Shown here piece by piece: positions 17,083 through 25,615 of a stretch of 64,000 bases of DNA. Numbering within the stretch: position 1 is the stretch's first letter; each line of letters opens with the position of its first letter. The stretch spans positions 1-64,000 of the forward strand of contig JABDHD010000005.1 in assembly GCA_013285685.1 (NCBI GenBank), given 5' to 3'. Under the pieces are notes generated by a model. The model had not been told where the DNA came from. It ran no database searches and was given only the letters and a program-made list of their open reading frames with translations. This DNA comes from Bacteroidota bacterium. GTDB lineage: Bacteria > Bacteroidota > Bacteroidia > Sphingobacteriales > Sphingobacteriaceae. Position numbers and translations under genes: made by a program.

Positions 17083-17847
17083 ATGAAAAATAAATTTGTG
17101 GGAGCATTAATATTGCTGTCAGGTATTGCATTATTATACACTTCGTGTAAAAAAGATGCTGCAAAACAAAATACAACGCAAAGTCAAACCACCGCTGCAA
17201 CTCCGGATGTGATCAGCAACCTGGTGGCTGCAAACCTTTCACAGTCATTGGCAGGCGCTTATGGCGGGGTTAATGTAGGTGACGGATTAAATGCGCCGTC
17301 GCTGGTTAGTAATTCTGGCCATCATCATGGGTTCCCGGGCTCCTTGTGTGGTTTCACAGCTGATTCCGTTTTAAATTATGACACCACGGCAGGTGACACT
17401 GTTTCCCATACCACTGGCCGGCTTATCTTTTACTTTAATTGTTTAAATGGGCAACCTGATGGTTATTTTGCGAACGATTCTTTACACACCACAGGAACTA
17501 CTCCGGGTTATTCCTTTATGTACGATGTAACGCAGTATTATGTAATCACAAGTTTGAACCCCGATAATACGCAACTGTTTGTGGATGGAGCCTTAAAATC
17601 ATTTGTTGACATAACTTACAACCAGCAGGGCGTAAAGCCTACATCTGCCCATACCACTTATGTTTTAACAAAGCTAAAAGTTGATTTAACTAATAAACAT
17701 AATACGATAAATAGCGGAACGGCAACATTTGTATCTACGGGAAGCAATAATTACGGATCGTGGAGTTTTACCGGAACAATTAAATATTTAGGGAACCATA
17801 AAGCCGACGTTACCATAAATGGCGTAGTTTATCACCTCACCATTTAA
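17083..17847 (+). CDS. Putative lipoprotein (first of a tandem pair)
   Basis: The 254-residue product has a short basic N-terminus, a hydrophobic stretch and a lipobox ending LYTSC (Cys22), followed by Lys-Lys-Asp, so it is predicted to be lipid-anchored. The mature part begins Gln/Thr-rich and then looks beta-rich, ending GSWSFTGTIKYLGNHKADVTINGVVYHL. That C-terminal block matches the next gene (GVWNYQGTITFKGNHLAVVVINGNTY), so the two are tandem paralogs. A short His/Gly segment (GHHHGFPG) is present only here. I do not recognise the family; function unknown. Confidence 0.75.
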   Translation: MKNKFVGALILLSGIALLYTSCKKDAAKQNTTQSQTTAATPDVISNLVAANLSQSLAGAYGGVNVGDGLNAPSLVSNSGHHHGFPGSLCGFTADSVLNYDTTAGDTVSHTTGRLIFYFNCLNGQPDGYFANDSLHTTGTTPGYSFMYDVTQYYVITSLNPDNTQLFVDGALKSFVDITYNQQGVKPTSAHTTYVLTKLKVDLTNKHNTINSGTATFVSTGSNNYGSWSFTGTIKYLGNHKADVTINGVVYHLTI

Positions 17848-17990
17848 AATAATTCAAATTTTATCATAATAAGCTTTCTTCGAGGTTACCGGGGGCGGCT
17901 TTTTTTATTAAAATACAAATCTTTTTTTATTCCTTTTTTTTAAAACTAATCTTTAGTATTTTCGTATAAAGGAAAAAAAGTAATCTTATC

Positions 17991-18764
17991 ATGAAATTAA
18001 AACTACGATCTCTCTTACTGGTGCTTGCAGGGACAGCCATTATTTATTCAGGATGTAAAAAAACAGCCGCCACCACAACAGACCCGGCGCTTACACCTTC
18101 AGTGGTTGCCGGCCAGGTAGCCCTTAATATCGACCAATCGTTGTTTGGCGGCCTGGGGGTTGATTTGTCGGGCGGTTTAAGCTCGCCAACAACTTTTGCC
18201 GTGCACACTAAAGGAAAAGTGCTGCAAACTTTAACCAACCCGGATTGCAGCTTAGTGGTAGATACCACCATGAGTTTTACCGGTACAGCGAATGGCGGTT
18301 CGGCAACAATTGGCGGCACATTCAAATTCAGCTTTGCCTGCACCAATAATGTGGTTTCCGGCTTTAGTACCGCTGATAATCTGACCATCGCCTTAACAAG
18401 CCCCAGCCTCAATTTGAGTTACAAAGTGGCTGAAAATTTAACGCTGGCCAGCTTAAACTATACCGATCCGAACGCGAATTTGACGCTTAACGGCTCATTA
18501 AATTCAAGCGGCAGCTACCAGTACAATACCGGTTCAAAAAGAAGCGGCACCGAAGTTTTTGACTATACGCTCACTTCAGTTATTTTTAGCCCAACACTCG
18601 GCGATGTTGTAAGCGGATCGGCAACATTCAACACCAGCGGAACAGGCCCAAAAGGCGTTTGGAACTACCAGGGAACAATTACTTTCAAGGGTAACCATTT
18701 AGCCGTGGTAGTTATTAACGGCAATACTTATAACGTTAACCTGATAACAGGCGCGGTTAGTTAA
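17991..18764 (+). CDS. Putative lipoprotein (second of a tandem pair)
   Basis: A 257-residue paralog of the preceding gene. The leader ends in the lipobox IYSGC with Lys-Lys after it, and a Thr-rich linker follows. The mature protein is rich in Ser, Thr, Asn and Gly and probably all-beta; the C-terminus carries the shared block around GTITFKGNHLAVVVINGNTY. The identity between copies is moderate, indicating an old duplication. No enzyme motif is visible. A hairpin terminator follows at 18786-18843. Confidence 0.75.
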   Translation: MKLKLRSLLLVLAGTAIIYSGCKKTAATTTDPALTPSVVAGQVALNIDQSLFGGLGVDLSGGLSSPTTFAVHTKGKVLQTLTNPDCSLVVDTTMSFTGTANGGSATIGGTFKFSFACTNNVVSGFSTADNLTIALTSPSLNLSYKVAENLTLASLNYTDPNANLTLNGSLNSSGSYQYNTGSKRSGTEVFDYTLTSVIFSPTLGDVVSGSATFNTSGTGPKGVWNYQGTITFKGNHLAVVVINGNTYNVNLITGAVS

Positions 18765-18785
18765 ACCGGAAAAAACAATAAGCTA

Positions 18786-18843
18786 AGGCGTCCGTCCGTT
18801 CTGGGGTATCAGTACCTGGAAACGGCCGGACGCTTTCATTTTA
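18786..18843 (+). terminator. Hairpin terminator after the lipoprotein pair
   Basis: Stem GCGTCCG (18788-18794) pairs with CGGACGC (18827-18833), with additional complementarity CCGTT/AACGG inside, followed by TTTCATTTT. It lies 24 bases after the stop. Confidence 0.65.
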
Positions 18844-18895
18844 CAGCCGCTGATATGCTATCTTTTATATTTACTTTTAGACGTAAACTATTTGC

Positions 18896-20134
18896 ATGAA
18901 GAAACTTATTACCAACCTCAACTTCCAGGTCATCAGCGGAATTATTTTGGGCATTGCCGCCGGTTTTCTATTTCCGTCGATAGGGCCAACGGCGAAGATC
19001 ATCAGCCAAAAGTTTATCGACCTGATCACGATGCTGATCCACCCGATCATTTTCCTCACTATCGTGCTGGGCATCGGCGGTATGAACGATATGAAGAAAG
19101 TAGGCAGGGTTGGAGGCAAGGCATTGCTCTATTTCGAGATCGTATCCACTTGTGCACTTATCATCGGCCTCATCGTCGCCAATGTTGTACGCCCGGGCGA
19201 GGGGGTGGTGAGTAAAGTGGCAGCGGACACTTCGAAGCTGGCCGTTTATCAAAAGGCGGCTGCCGATATGCACTGGCTCGATTTTTTAACGCACATCATA
19301 CCGTCCAATATATTTAATGCGTTCGCGGCCGGCGATATTTTGCAGATCCTGTTTTTTGCCATCCTTTTTGGCTTTGCCCTCAGCATGCTGGGCGAAACCG
19401 GGCAGCCGGTGACAAGCTTTTTCGAAACCTTGTCAAAAGTATTCTTCAACATCATGCGGATGGTGATGCGTTTGGCGCCCCTGGGGGCATTCGGTGGCAT
19501 GGCCTATACCATCAGTACTTATGGACTTAAAACACTGGAACCATTGATGAAACTGATGGGCTCGGTTTATTTAACCTCCATATTTTTCATTTTCGGGGTG
19601 CTTCATCTCATTTGCTACCTCTATAAATTCAGTTTCTGGAAATACCTGGGTTTTATTAAAGAAGAGATACTGGTGGTTTGGGGTACGTCGTCCTCTGAAT
19701 CAGTACTGCCGGCCATGATGCATAAAATGGAGAAATTCGGCTGCTCCAAATCGGTGGTCGGGTTGGTTATCCCCGCAGGGTATTCGTTTAACCTGGATGG
19801 AACGACGATTTACTTGTCCATGTCCGTTATCTTCCTGGCGCAGGTATTTCATATTCCGCTTACCATCTGGCAGCAGATCACCATCATAGGCATCCTGATG
19901 ATCACCTCAAAAGGCGCAGCGGGCGTAACGGGCAGCGGCTTTATTATTTTAACCTCAACCCTGGCAGCTATAAAAATTATCCCCGCTGAGGGCGTGGCCA
20001 TTTTACTGGGCGTTGACCGCTTTATGTCGGAAGCCAGGGCCATTACCAATATGATTGGTAATGGGATTGCGACTATTGTCATTGCGAAGAGTGAGGGGGA
20101 GTTTGACGAGAAGAGATTAGCGGCTGGTGATTAG
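18896..20134 (+). CDS. dctA: Dicarboxylate/amino acid:cation symporter (DctA/GltP family)
   Basis: A 412-residue inner-membrane transporter of the DAACS family, taking up C4-dicarboxylates or acidic amino acids with protons or sodium. Visible family marks are the N-terminal FQVISGIILGIAAGFLFP, the Ser-rich re-entrant loop GTSSSESVLPAMM, then PAGYSFNLDGTTIYLS and the C-terminal LLGVDRFMSEARAITNMIGNGIATIVIAK, which includes the substrate and cation-binding residues of helices 7 and 8. About eight helices plus two hairpins fit. The symbol is given at family level; glutamate or aspartate specificity cannot be excluded. It is transcribed alone. Confidence 0.85.
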   Translation: MKKLITNLNFQVISGIILGIAAGFLFPSIGPTAKIISQKFIDLITMLIHPIIFLTIVLGIGGMNDMKKVGRVGGKALLYFEIVSTCALIIGLIVANVVRPGEGVVSKVAADTSKLAVYQKAAADMHWLDFLTHIIPSNIFNAFAAGDILQILFFAILFGFALSMLGETGQPVTSFFETLSKVFFNIMRMVMRLAPLGAFGGMAYTISTYGLKTLEPLMKLMGSVYLTSIFFIFGVLHLICYLYKFSFWKYLGFIKEEILVVWGTSSSESVLPAMMHKMEKFGCSKSVVGLVIPAGYSFNLDGTTIYLSMSVIFLAQVFHIPLTIWQQITIIGILMITSKGAAGVTGSGFIILTSTLAAIKIIPAEGVAILLGVDRFMSEARAITNMIGNGIATIVIAKSEGEFDEKRLAAGD

Positions 20135-20187
20135 AGATTAGTCCGAACAGAATCATTAGGTGTCTCGTGCTAAATCCGATTAATTTT

Positions 20188-20295
20188 TTACCACTGAGTC
20201 CGCTGAGAAGGCACAGAGAACCACGGAGAAAAAAAATAAAATACTATTCAAATGCCGTGGTTCTCTGTGTTTTTATCTCTGTGGTCTCTGTGGTT
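20188..20295. repeat. ACCACNGAG...CTCTGTGGT long inverted repeat (copy A)
   Basis: The inner arms CACAGAGAACCACGG (20212-20226) and CCGTGGTTCTCTGTG (20255-20269) are perfectly complementary. The outer arms ACCACTGAGTCCGCTGAGAA and CTCTGTGGTCTCTGTGGTT are imperfect. Copies with the same plan but different sequence occur at 53789-53896 and 56581-56685. Confidence 0.85.
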
Positions 20296-20394
20296 AAAAT
20301 CTCCCTCTACAACAAAAGATTAACATAGAAAACCCTTCTCCTAATCCCTGATCTCTAATCACTAACCTCAATGTAAATTTAGTAGGAGAAGGGT

Positions 20395-20423
20395 TTGACA
20401 TTCGGGCAAAAAACTTAGCTTTG
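20395..20423 (+). promoter_or_regulatory. sucD promoter, TTG-N18-TAGCTTTG
   Basis: TTG at 20395-20397 and TAGCTTTG at 20416-20423 with an 18-base spacer match the Bacteroidetes -33/-7 arrangement well. The -7 box is about 20 bases before the sucD ATG, predicting a very short leader. Confidence 0.55.
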
Positions 20424-20444
20424 CCCTACTAATTCAAAAACACA

Positions 20445-21323
20445 ATGAGTGTACTCGTAAATAAGGATTCCAAAGTTATAGTTCAGGGTTTTACAGGTAA
20501 CGAAGGCAGCTACCATGCCGCGCAGATGATTGAATACGGTACGCAGGTAGTTGGCGGCGTTACGCCGGGCAAGGGCGGCCAAAGCCACCTGGACAGGCCG
20601 GTATTTAATACCGTTGCCGAAGCCGTTGAAAAAACTGGCGCTGATGTGTCCATCATATTCGTACCCCCTCCGTTTGCGGCCGACGCCATAATGGAAGCCG
20701 CAGAAGCAGGCATAAAAGTTATCGTTTGTATCACCGAAGGTATCCCCACCAAGGATATGATCATGGTGAAGGAATATCTGTCAGATAAAGACAGCCGCCT
20801 CATCGGCCCCAACTGCCCCGGCATTATTACGGCCGACGAGAGCAAGATCGGCATTATGCCGGGCTTTATCTTCCGGAAAGGTAATGTGGGCGTGGTTTCC
20901 AAATCAGGCACCCTTACTTACGAGGCGGTGGACCAGGTGGTAAAAGCCGGCCTTGGCATCACCACAGCCATCGGCATCGGCGGCGACCCGATCATCGGCA
21001 CGCCAACCAAAGTGGCTGTAGAACTATTAATGAACGATCCTGACACCCATGGCATCATCATGATCGGCGAGATCGGCGGCGGCATGGAAGCCGAAGCAGC
21101 CCGCTGGATAAAAGCAAACGGAACAAAACCGGTAGTAGGTTTCATCGCCGGCCAGACAGCGCCTCCGGGACGCCGCATGGGCCATGCGGGCGCCATCGTA
21201 GGCGGCGCAGATGACACCGCAGCCGCCAAAATGAAGATCATGCGCGAATGCGGCATCCGCGTGGTGGAATCACCGGCCGAGATCGGCGCGGCCATGGCGG
21301 AGGAATTGGCTAAATTAGGTTAA
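20445..21323 (+). CDS. sucD: Succinyl-CoA synthetase subunit alpha
   Basis: A 292-residue TCA-cycle subunit that forms succinate and ATP or GTP from succinyl-CoA together with SucC. The CoA-binding N-terminal Rossmann domain is visible ([32 protein letters not shown]), as is [18 protein letters not shown]. The phospho-histidine segment [13 protein letters not shown] holds the active-site His near residue 246. Length is standard. sucC is not adjacent in this window, so the two subunits are encoded separately, as is common in Bacteroidetes. A good Bacteroidetes promoter precedes it. Confidence 0.97.
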   Translation: MSVLVNKDSKVIVQGFTGNEGSYHAAQMIEYGTQVVGGVTPGKGGQSHLDRPVFNTVAEAVEKTGADVSIIFVPPPFAADAIMEAAEAGIKVIVCITEGIPTKDMIMVKEYLSDKDSRLIGPNCPGIITADESKIGIMPGFIFRKGNVGVVSKSGTLTYEAVDQVVKAGLGITTAIGIGGDPIIGTPTKVAVELLMNDPDTHGIIMIGEIGGGMEAEAARWIKANGTKPVVGFIAGQTAPPGRRMGHAGAIVGGADDTAAAKMKIMRECGIRVVESPAEIGAAMAEELAKLG

Positions 21324-21372
21324 TCCGCCGTCGCTAAAGCTATGGCGGACGAGGAAGGTGAAAGGTAAAAGG
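21323..21372. repeat. Dispersed GTCCGCCATAGC / AAAGGTGAAAGG repeat
   Basis: Just after sucD, CCGCCGTCGCTAAAGCTATGGCGGACGAGGAAGGTGAAAGGTAAAAGG. The same combination of a CCGCC...GGCGG inverted pair and AAAGG heptads occurs at 1830-1890 and 4265-4330. Confidence 0.65.
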
Positions 21373-21430
21373 TTTGCTTTCGTTTCAAAATAAATGAATC
21401 CCGGTTAGAATATGGCTGGGATTTTTTTAT

Positions 21431-22003
21431 TCAATTAAGGGCGAAATCTGAATAAGTATTTTTGGTCAAGTTAATTTTCAGGTTAAAATAACAGCTTCCT
21501 CCGTCCGCAACCAGCGAGATATCATTTTTCCATTCATTTTTATTTTTTTGGCAAATACAACGCACCCAAACCTCTCTTTCTTTGTTTGAATTGATAACAG
21601 GAACTAATTGTTTGAAATAATTCGCCGGATTTTCCACTACAGGGTTTGGCGCAACTATCTTAACGTTTGGATATTTCCTTTTCTCTTTTTCAATATATCT
21701 TTGGTTTTGTATTTCTTCTGTTTTGTTAAAACGCACTACTGCCGTGCTGGTTAGCGCTTCAATTTTTGCAAAATCTTCATTTAATAGTTTAGTGGCTACG
21801 TCGTCTTTTTTAAACAGTTGGAAAAAATCACCGCGAATTTCATCGATATTAAAAATAGCATATTTGGAAGTGTCGACTTTGAGCGTATCAATTGGGCGAT
21901 TGGCCTTTGGCGCGGCAGAAAATCTTTTACTATCAGCCTTAATGAAGCCCGACAGGTATAAAAAGCTTAGAAGAAAGATATATTTCACGGTATTTGAAAC
22001 CAT
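21431..22003 (-). CDS. Secreted protein of unknown function
   Basis: A 190-residue product with an N-terminal hydrophobic leader (VKYIFLLSFLYLSGFIKA) and a polar mature part rich in Lys, Asn and charged residues. Two Cys in VRCIC and one in GSCYF near the C-terminus could form a disulfide. No family is recognised. It is divergent from the zinc-ribbon metallopeptidase-like gene with only 44 bases between starts, so both may be read from one promoter region. Low GC and Asn/Lys-rich coding suggest an accessory gene. Confidence 0.6.
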   Translation of the reverse strand: MVSNTVKYIFLLSFLYLSGFIKADSKRFSAAPKANRPIDTLKVDTSKYAIFNIDEIRGDFFQLFKKDDVATKLLNEDFAKIEALTSTAVVRFNKTEEIQNQRYIEKEKRKYPNVKIVAPNPVVENPANYFKQLVPVINSNKEREVWVRCICQKNKNEWKNDISLVADGGSCYFNLKINLTKNTYSDFALN

Positions 22004-22047
22004 AAACTTAAGCTTTTGAATGTAATTTTTTATTTTTAGAATAATTT

Positions 22048-23052
22048 ATGATGATGATCGAAGGTACACACGTCAGTTGCCCTAAATGTGGTTGGGAACC
22101 CAGTGAAGGGGATATTTGGGTATGCGACGTATGCCAAACAAGATGGAATACCTTTAAGACACATGGGAAATGCCCCGGCTGTGGTAAACAGTTTGTAGAT
22201 ACGCAATGTTCGAGAAGCAGGGGCGGCTGCGGGGAAATGAGCCTGAACGCAGACTGGTATCAACCAATTGAGTCTGCGCCGCCAAAAGAAAAGGAAAAAT
22301 TTACTTGGTTTTGGCAAAAGAACAGTGACCTGCCCGTAACGCAAACCGACAAGGAATGGATAGAGAACGGCTTTCAACTGCTGGCCGATATGTTTGGCGA
22401 CGAATATCTCCGTTCGCTTCCTACCATCACCCCCGATAAGCGGTATTTCGACCATAAATTTAGCGGAACCGAAGCCGATGCCGAATATATTTTTAAACGG
22501 GTTGCTGAATTGATGGACATTGACCCCTGGGAGATAAATTTGATGTTTTACTCGGAAAAACCGCAGGCCTATTCACCAGGAATTACCGAAACACCATCTG
22601 CCAAATTAAAAGGCCCCTGGACGGGATCGGCGGGGCAATATGTTGACAAAGGCCTGGGTCAAAAAGAAATATGGCTTGAACTGGAAACGCTGAATGATGC
22701 GTTAGGCGTGATAGCCACTTTGTCGCACGAATTGGCGCATTATAAATTGCTTGGCGAGCATCGCATGGAAACTAACGACGAACATTTAACCGACCTCACC
22801 AGCATTGCCTTTGGTTTTGGAATTTTCAGGGCCAATTCCTATTTCAAATTTTCGCAATGGCAGAGTAATAGTCACCAGGGCTGGCGAATGCAAAAGAAAG
22901 GCTACCTGCCCGAGCAAATGATCGCCTACGCCATGGCCTGGCTGGCGCACTGCCGCAATGAAGATGTTTCATGGAAACATCACCTGAACAAGACGGTGAG
23001 GAAATATTTTGAGAGGAGCTATAAATATATCGGCGAAAATCTCGACAGCTGA
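22048..23052 (+). CDS. Zinc-ribbon and HExxH metallopeptidase-like protein
   Basis: The 334-residue protein has an N-terminal Cys-rich region (residues 10-65) with CPKCG, CDVC, CPGCG and further Cys, probably two zinc ribbons. After a linker the second half contains TLSHELAHYKLLGE, a HExxH-type motif (HELAH), and further on NDEHLTDLTSIAFGFGIF, which may supply the third zinc ligand. This arrangement suggests a soluble cytoplasmic metallopeptidase or a relative with regulatory zinc fingers. No signal peptide is seen. The substrate and family name are unknown. ATG 22048 is the first of three consecutive ATGs, so the start may be one or two codons later. Confidence 0.75.
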   Translation: MMMIEGTHVSCPKCGWEPSEGDIWVCDVCQTRWNTFKTHGKCPGCGKQFVDTQCSRSRGGCGEMSLNADWYQPIESAPPKEKEKFTWFWQKNSDLPVTQTDKEWIENGFQLLADMFGDEYLRSLPTITPDKRYFDHKFSGTEADAEYIFKRVAELMDIDPWEINLMFYSEKPQAYSPGITETPSAKLKGPWTGSAGQYVDKGLGQKEIWLELETLNDALGVIATLSHELAHYKLLGEHRMETNDEHLTDLTSIAFGFGIFRANSYFKFSQWQSNSHQGWRMQKKGYLPEQMIAYAMAWLAHCRNEDVSWKHHLNKTVRKYFERSYKYIGENLDS

Positions 23053-23425
23053 AACTAACTCGCCTCAAATTAAATCAACATCGTCAACCTTGTGTAAACA
23101 TCCCGTCCACAAACATTCCGTACGCTTAAATTGTCGTAAATTTATATAAGTCCGAAAGACGAAATGATTATTATATTAAAGCCTGTTTAAAAATCAAAGC
23201 ACTGTAGAGAGGCAACATTTTGCGTCTCGGACCCAATTTAGAAATTTAAGAAGATGCCTTAGATAGGGTTTTATACATACGGCTTACAGGAATATTCTGA
23301 ACATTTGTCTTCGAGACGCAAAATATTGCGTCTCTACAGCCGGCAATGACCTGATAAAAGCGAGCGTTAAGTAAGATGGAGAACGCTAAAATCAATCACT
23401 AATTCACTAATTCACTAATTAAGAA
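23053..23425. other. Spacer with a pair of opposed GAGACGC palindromes
   Basis: Two GAGACGC palindrome copies, 23202-23229 (one mismatch, GAGAGGC) and 23312-23339, face each other and flank an 82-base segment. Before msrB there are CACTAATT octads (23394-23420). No open frame of interest. Confidence 0.7.
23202..23339. repeat. GAGACGC palindromes in opposite orientation
   Basis: CTGTAGAGAGGCAACATTTT with GCGTCTCGG, then after about 80 bases TCGAGACGCAAAATATTGCG with TCTCTACAG. The outer CTGTAGAGA and TCTCTACAG ends are complementary, so the whole block could also fold as one long hairpin or represent a miniature mobile unit. Confidence 0.7.
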
Positions 23426-23788
23426 ATGCAATACAACACACTAACCCCCGACGAAGAACGGGTAATACTATATAAAGGAACAGAGCGCCCATTCACGGGA
23501 TCGTTATTAAATAATCATGCCCAGGGTTTATACGTGTGCAAAAGGTGCGACACGCCTTTATACACCTCAGAATCAAAATTCGAGTCGCATTGCGGCTGGC
23601 CGAGCTTTGATGACGAGATACCCGGCGCTGTTAAGCGCATCCCCGACGCAGACGGCCGGCGTACCGAAATTGTTTGCGCAAATTGCGGCGCGCATTTGGG
23701 GCATGTGTTTGAGGGAGAATACCTTACACCTAAGAATGTACGGCATTGCGTAAACTCGGTGTCGATGAAATTTGTGCCGGGAGAATAA
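23426..23788 (+). CDS. msrB: Peptide-methionine (R)-S-oxide reductase MsrB
   Basis: A 120-residue cytoplasmic enzyme that reduces methionine-R-sulfoxide in proteins. The two zinc-binding pairs are CKRC and CANC, the conserved HCGWPSFD is intact, and the catalytic Cys lies in [11 protein letters not shown]. The length matches single-domain MsrB. It stands alone after a repeat-rich spacer. Identification is secure. Confidence 0.95.
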   Translation: MQYNTLTPDEERVILYKGTERPFTGSLLNNHAQGLYVCKRCDTPLYTSESKFESHCGWPSFDDEIPGAVKRIPDADGRRTEIVCANCGAHLGHVFEGEYLTPKNVRHCVNSVSMKFVPGE

Positions 23789-24531
23789 ATAGAAGGGGTT
23801 GGATAGAGCCGTATAATACTATCGGAGGGCATTCAAGTTTTTTTAGAAACGTTTGTTTAAGTGTAAACCTTTTTTAATTTATAAACTCCTTAATATCAAA
23901 TAGTTAGTAAATTAATTATTGAATTAATTTATTGAATTATGTATACCCTGTGTATACCTTTTGATTTGGTTAACTTCTAAAATTCGGTAACTTCGTCGCT
24001 TGCCAGGTCCAGATTATTTGATGAAGCCTGCCCGATTTGTTGGCGCGGCGCATCAGGTTTTTCGCTTCATTCCGGAGACATTTTGTTATTATGTTGGCAA
24101 TGGCAAAAAAGCACGCAAAAAAAACCTCTTTATTTTTTTTTAACATAGTTTATGCACTAATTTAACGTGCTCACCCCGCTCTTTTGGCACTTGTCAACAC
24201 CCTTTTTGTTTATAAAAGGTTGGTATGTTAAAAACTAAAATTCACACCTTAAGGGGGCTTATCCTATATTTGATTATAAGTTCTTTCAGGGCTATCGGCT
24301 TCGCCGGAACGCACCGGTGATGAATAAAGGGCGACCATTTTAACAGGTGGGAGCCAAAGAAAATTGATTAAACTATACTGAGGAAAGACAGGTGAGCAGG
24401 ATCGCTTAAAGTGTTAGCGGTGAGTAAATCACAAAAACGAAAAACTAACGCTGAGGGATTGTTATCTGCCCATCTGTCGGCTGATAAAATGAATATTAAG
24501 GGCAAAAAGAAGCGCAATAAATAAACAAAGA
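23789..24531. other. Long AT-rich spacer and probable nrdB leader
   Basis: This 743-base region has no good ORF. The first half is AT-rich and unremarkable. From the -7 box at 24265 to the nrdB ATG there are about 260 bases with possible stems (CGGC-TTC-GCCG near 24297; AGTGTTAG near 24411 with CTAACGCT near 24446). A long structured leader upstream of ribonucleotide reductase would fit regulated expression. It matches no riboswitch class I could recognise. Confidence 0.5.
24265..24272 (+). promoter_or_regulatory. Candidate -7 box TATATTTG of the nrdBA operon
   Basis: Exact match to TAnnTTTG. No TTG element at the normal -33 distance. If used, it gives a leader of roughly 255 bases before nrdB. 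Confidence 0.35.
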
Positions 24532-25503
24532 ATGGCACAGGAGACCGAATTATTACTGAAAGAAAACAAGGACCGCTTTGTGATACTGCCCATTAAGTAT
24601 CCAAAAATCTGGGAAATGTACAAAAAGCATGAGGCCAGTTTTTGGACGGCGGAAGAGATTGACCTGGGCGACGACATGAAGTATTGGGACGCGATGAATG
24701 ACGGCGAACGTCATTTTGTGTCCCATGTGCTGGCATTTTTCGCGGCGAGCGACGGTATCGTTAACGAAAACCTGGCCGTTAATTTCATGAGCGAAGTGCA
24801 GTTGCCGGAGGCGCGCTGCTTTTACGGTTTCCAGATCATGATGGAAAACATCCACTCGGAGACTTATGCGCTGCTGATCGACACCTATATAAAAGATCCA
24901 GCTGAAAAAGACAGGCTGTTCCATGCTATTGAAACGGTTCCCTGCGTTGGCAAAAAAGCACAGTGGGCGCTAAAGTGGATTAACAATGGCACCTTTGCAC
25001 AACGCCTGGTGGCTTTTGCCGCGGTGGAGGGGATATTTTTCTCGGGAAGTTTTTGTTCTATCTTCTGGCTTAAAAAACGTGGGCTGATGCCGGGATTGAC
25101 CTTCAGCAATGAGCTCATCTCGCGCGATGAGGGCCTGCATTGCGAGTTTGCCTGCCAGCTGTACAGCATGCTGGAAAACAAGCTTTCCAAAGAAGAAGCA
25201 ACGGGTATTATAACAGACGCCGTTGAAATTGAAAAGGAATTTATAACGGACGCGCTGCCGGTAAACCTGATCGGTATGAACGCCAAGATGATGAGCCAGT
25301 ATATTGAATTTGTGGCCGACAGGTGGCTGGGCGAATTGGGTTATGACAAAGTATATGGCGCATCAAACCCATTTGACTTTATGGAGATGATAAGCCTGCA
25401 GGGCAAAACCAACTTCTTTGAAAAGAGGGTTGGGGATTATCAAAAAAGCGGCGTTTTGAACAGCCAGGATAGCAAGGCATTTTCATTGGACGAGGATTTT
25501 TAG
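24532..25503 (+). CDS. nrdB: Ribonucleoside-diphosphate reductase subunit beta (class Ia)
   Basis: A 323-residue R2 subunit that houses the di-iron centre and tyrosyl radical for deoxyribonucleotide synthesis with NrdA. It is of the eukaryote-like R2 type: EEIDLGDD gives the first metal ligand (Asp44), [10 protein letters not shown] gives Glu105, His108 and the radical Tyr112, and EGIFFSG plus [10 protein letters not shown] supply the remaining ligands. The C-terminal tail ending [10 protein letters not shown] is the docking peptide for NrdA. It lies 112 bases before nrdA on the same strand. Confidence 0.97.
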   Translation: MAQETELLLKENKDRFVILPIKYPKIWEMYKKHEASFWTAEEIDLGDDMKYWDAMNDGERHFVSHVLAFFAASDGIVNENLAVNFMSEVQLPEARCFYGFQIMMENIHSETYALLIDTYIKDPAEKDRLFHAIETVPCVGKKAQWALKWINNGTFAQRLVAFAAVEGIFFSGSFCSIFWLKKRGLMPGLTFSNELISRDEGLHCEFACQLYSMLENKLSKEEATGIITDAVEIEKEFITDALPVNLIGMNAKMMSQYIEFVADRWLGELGYDKVYGASNPFDFMEMISLQGKTNFFEKRVGDYQKSGVLNSQDSKAFSLDEDF

Positions 25504-25601
25504 AGCAGTATTTTTGTGCTAAAAAAATTAGTTAAAAGTTTGTAAGTTCGAAAAAAAGTAGTATATTTATTAAGTTAACATCCGCCAAAAGCGGAAAAAT
25601 C

Positions 25602-25609
25602 AGGAGGGG
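25602..25609 (+). promoter_or_regulatory. Strong Shine-Dalgarno AGGAGGGG before nrdA
   Basis: AGGAGGGG ends six bases before the nrdA ATG at 25616. Such a strong site is unusual for this window and fixes the start. A small CCGC-CAAAA-GCGG hairpin (25582-25594) lies just upstream. Confidence 0.7.
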
Positions 25610-25615
25610 CTCAAC

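Larger units (their letters stand above)
20135..20444. other. Spacer with long inverted repeat and sucD promoter
   Basis: No gene. It contains a hairpin element at 20188-20295, remnants of ATTAGAGATTAGT/ATCTCTAATC repeats at both edges that themselves form an inverted pair, and a good promoter candidate at 20395-20423. Confidence 0.7.

Noticed and set aside
24360-24400. GAGGAAAGAC string resembling the RNase P RNA 5' conserved block
   Set aside because: The remaining conserved RNase P regions are not found nearby and the spacing does not fit.
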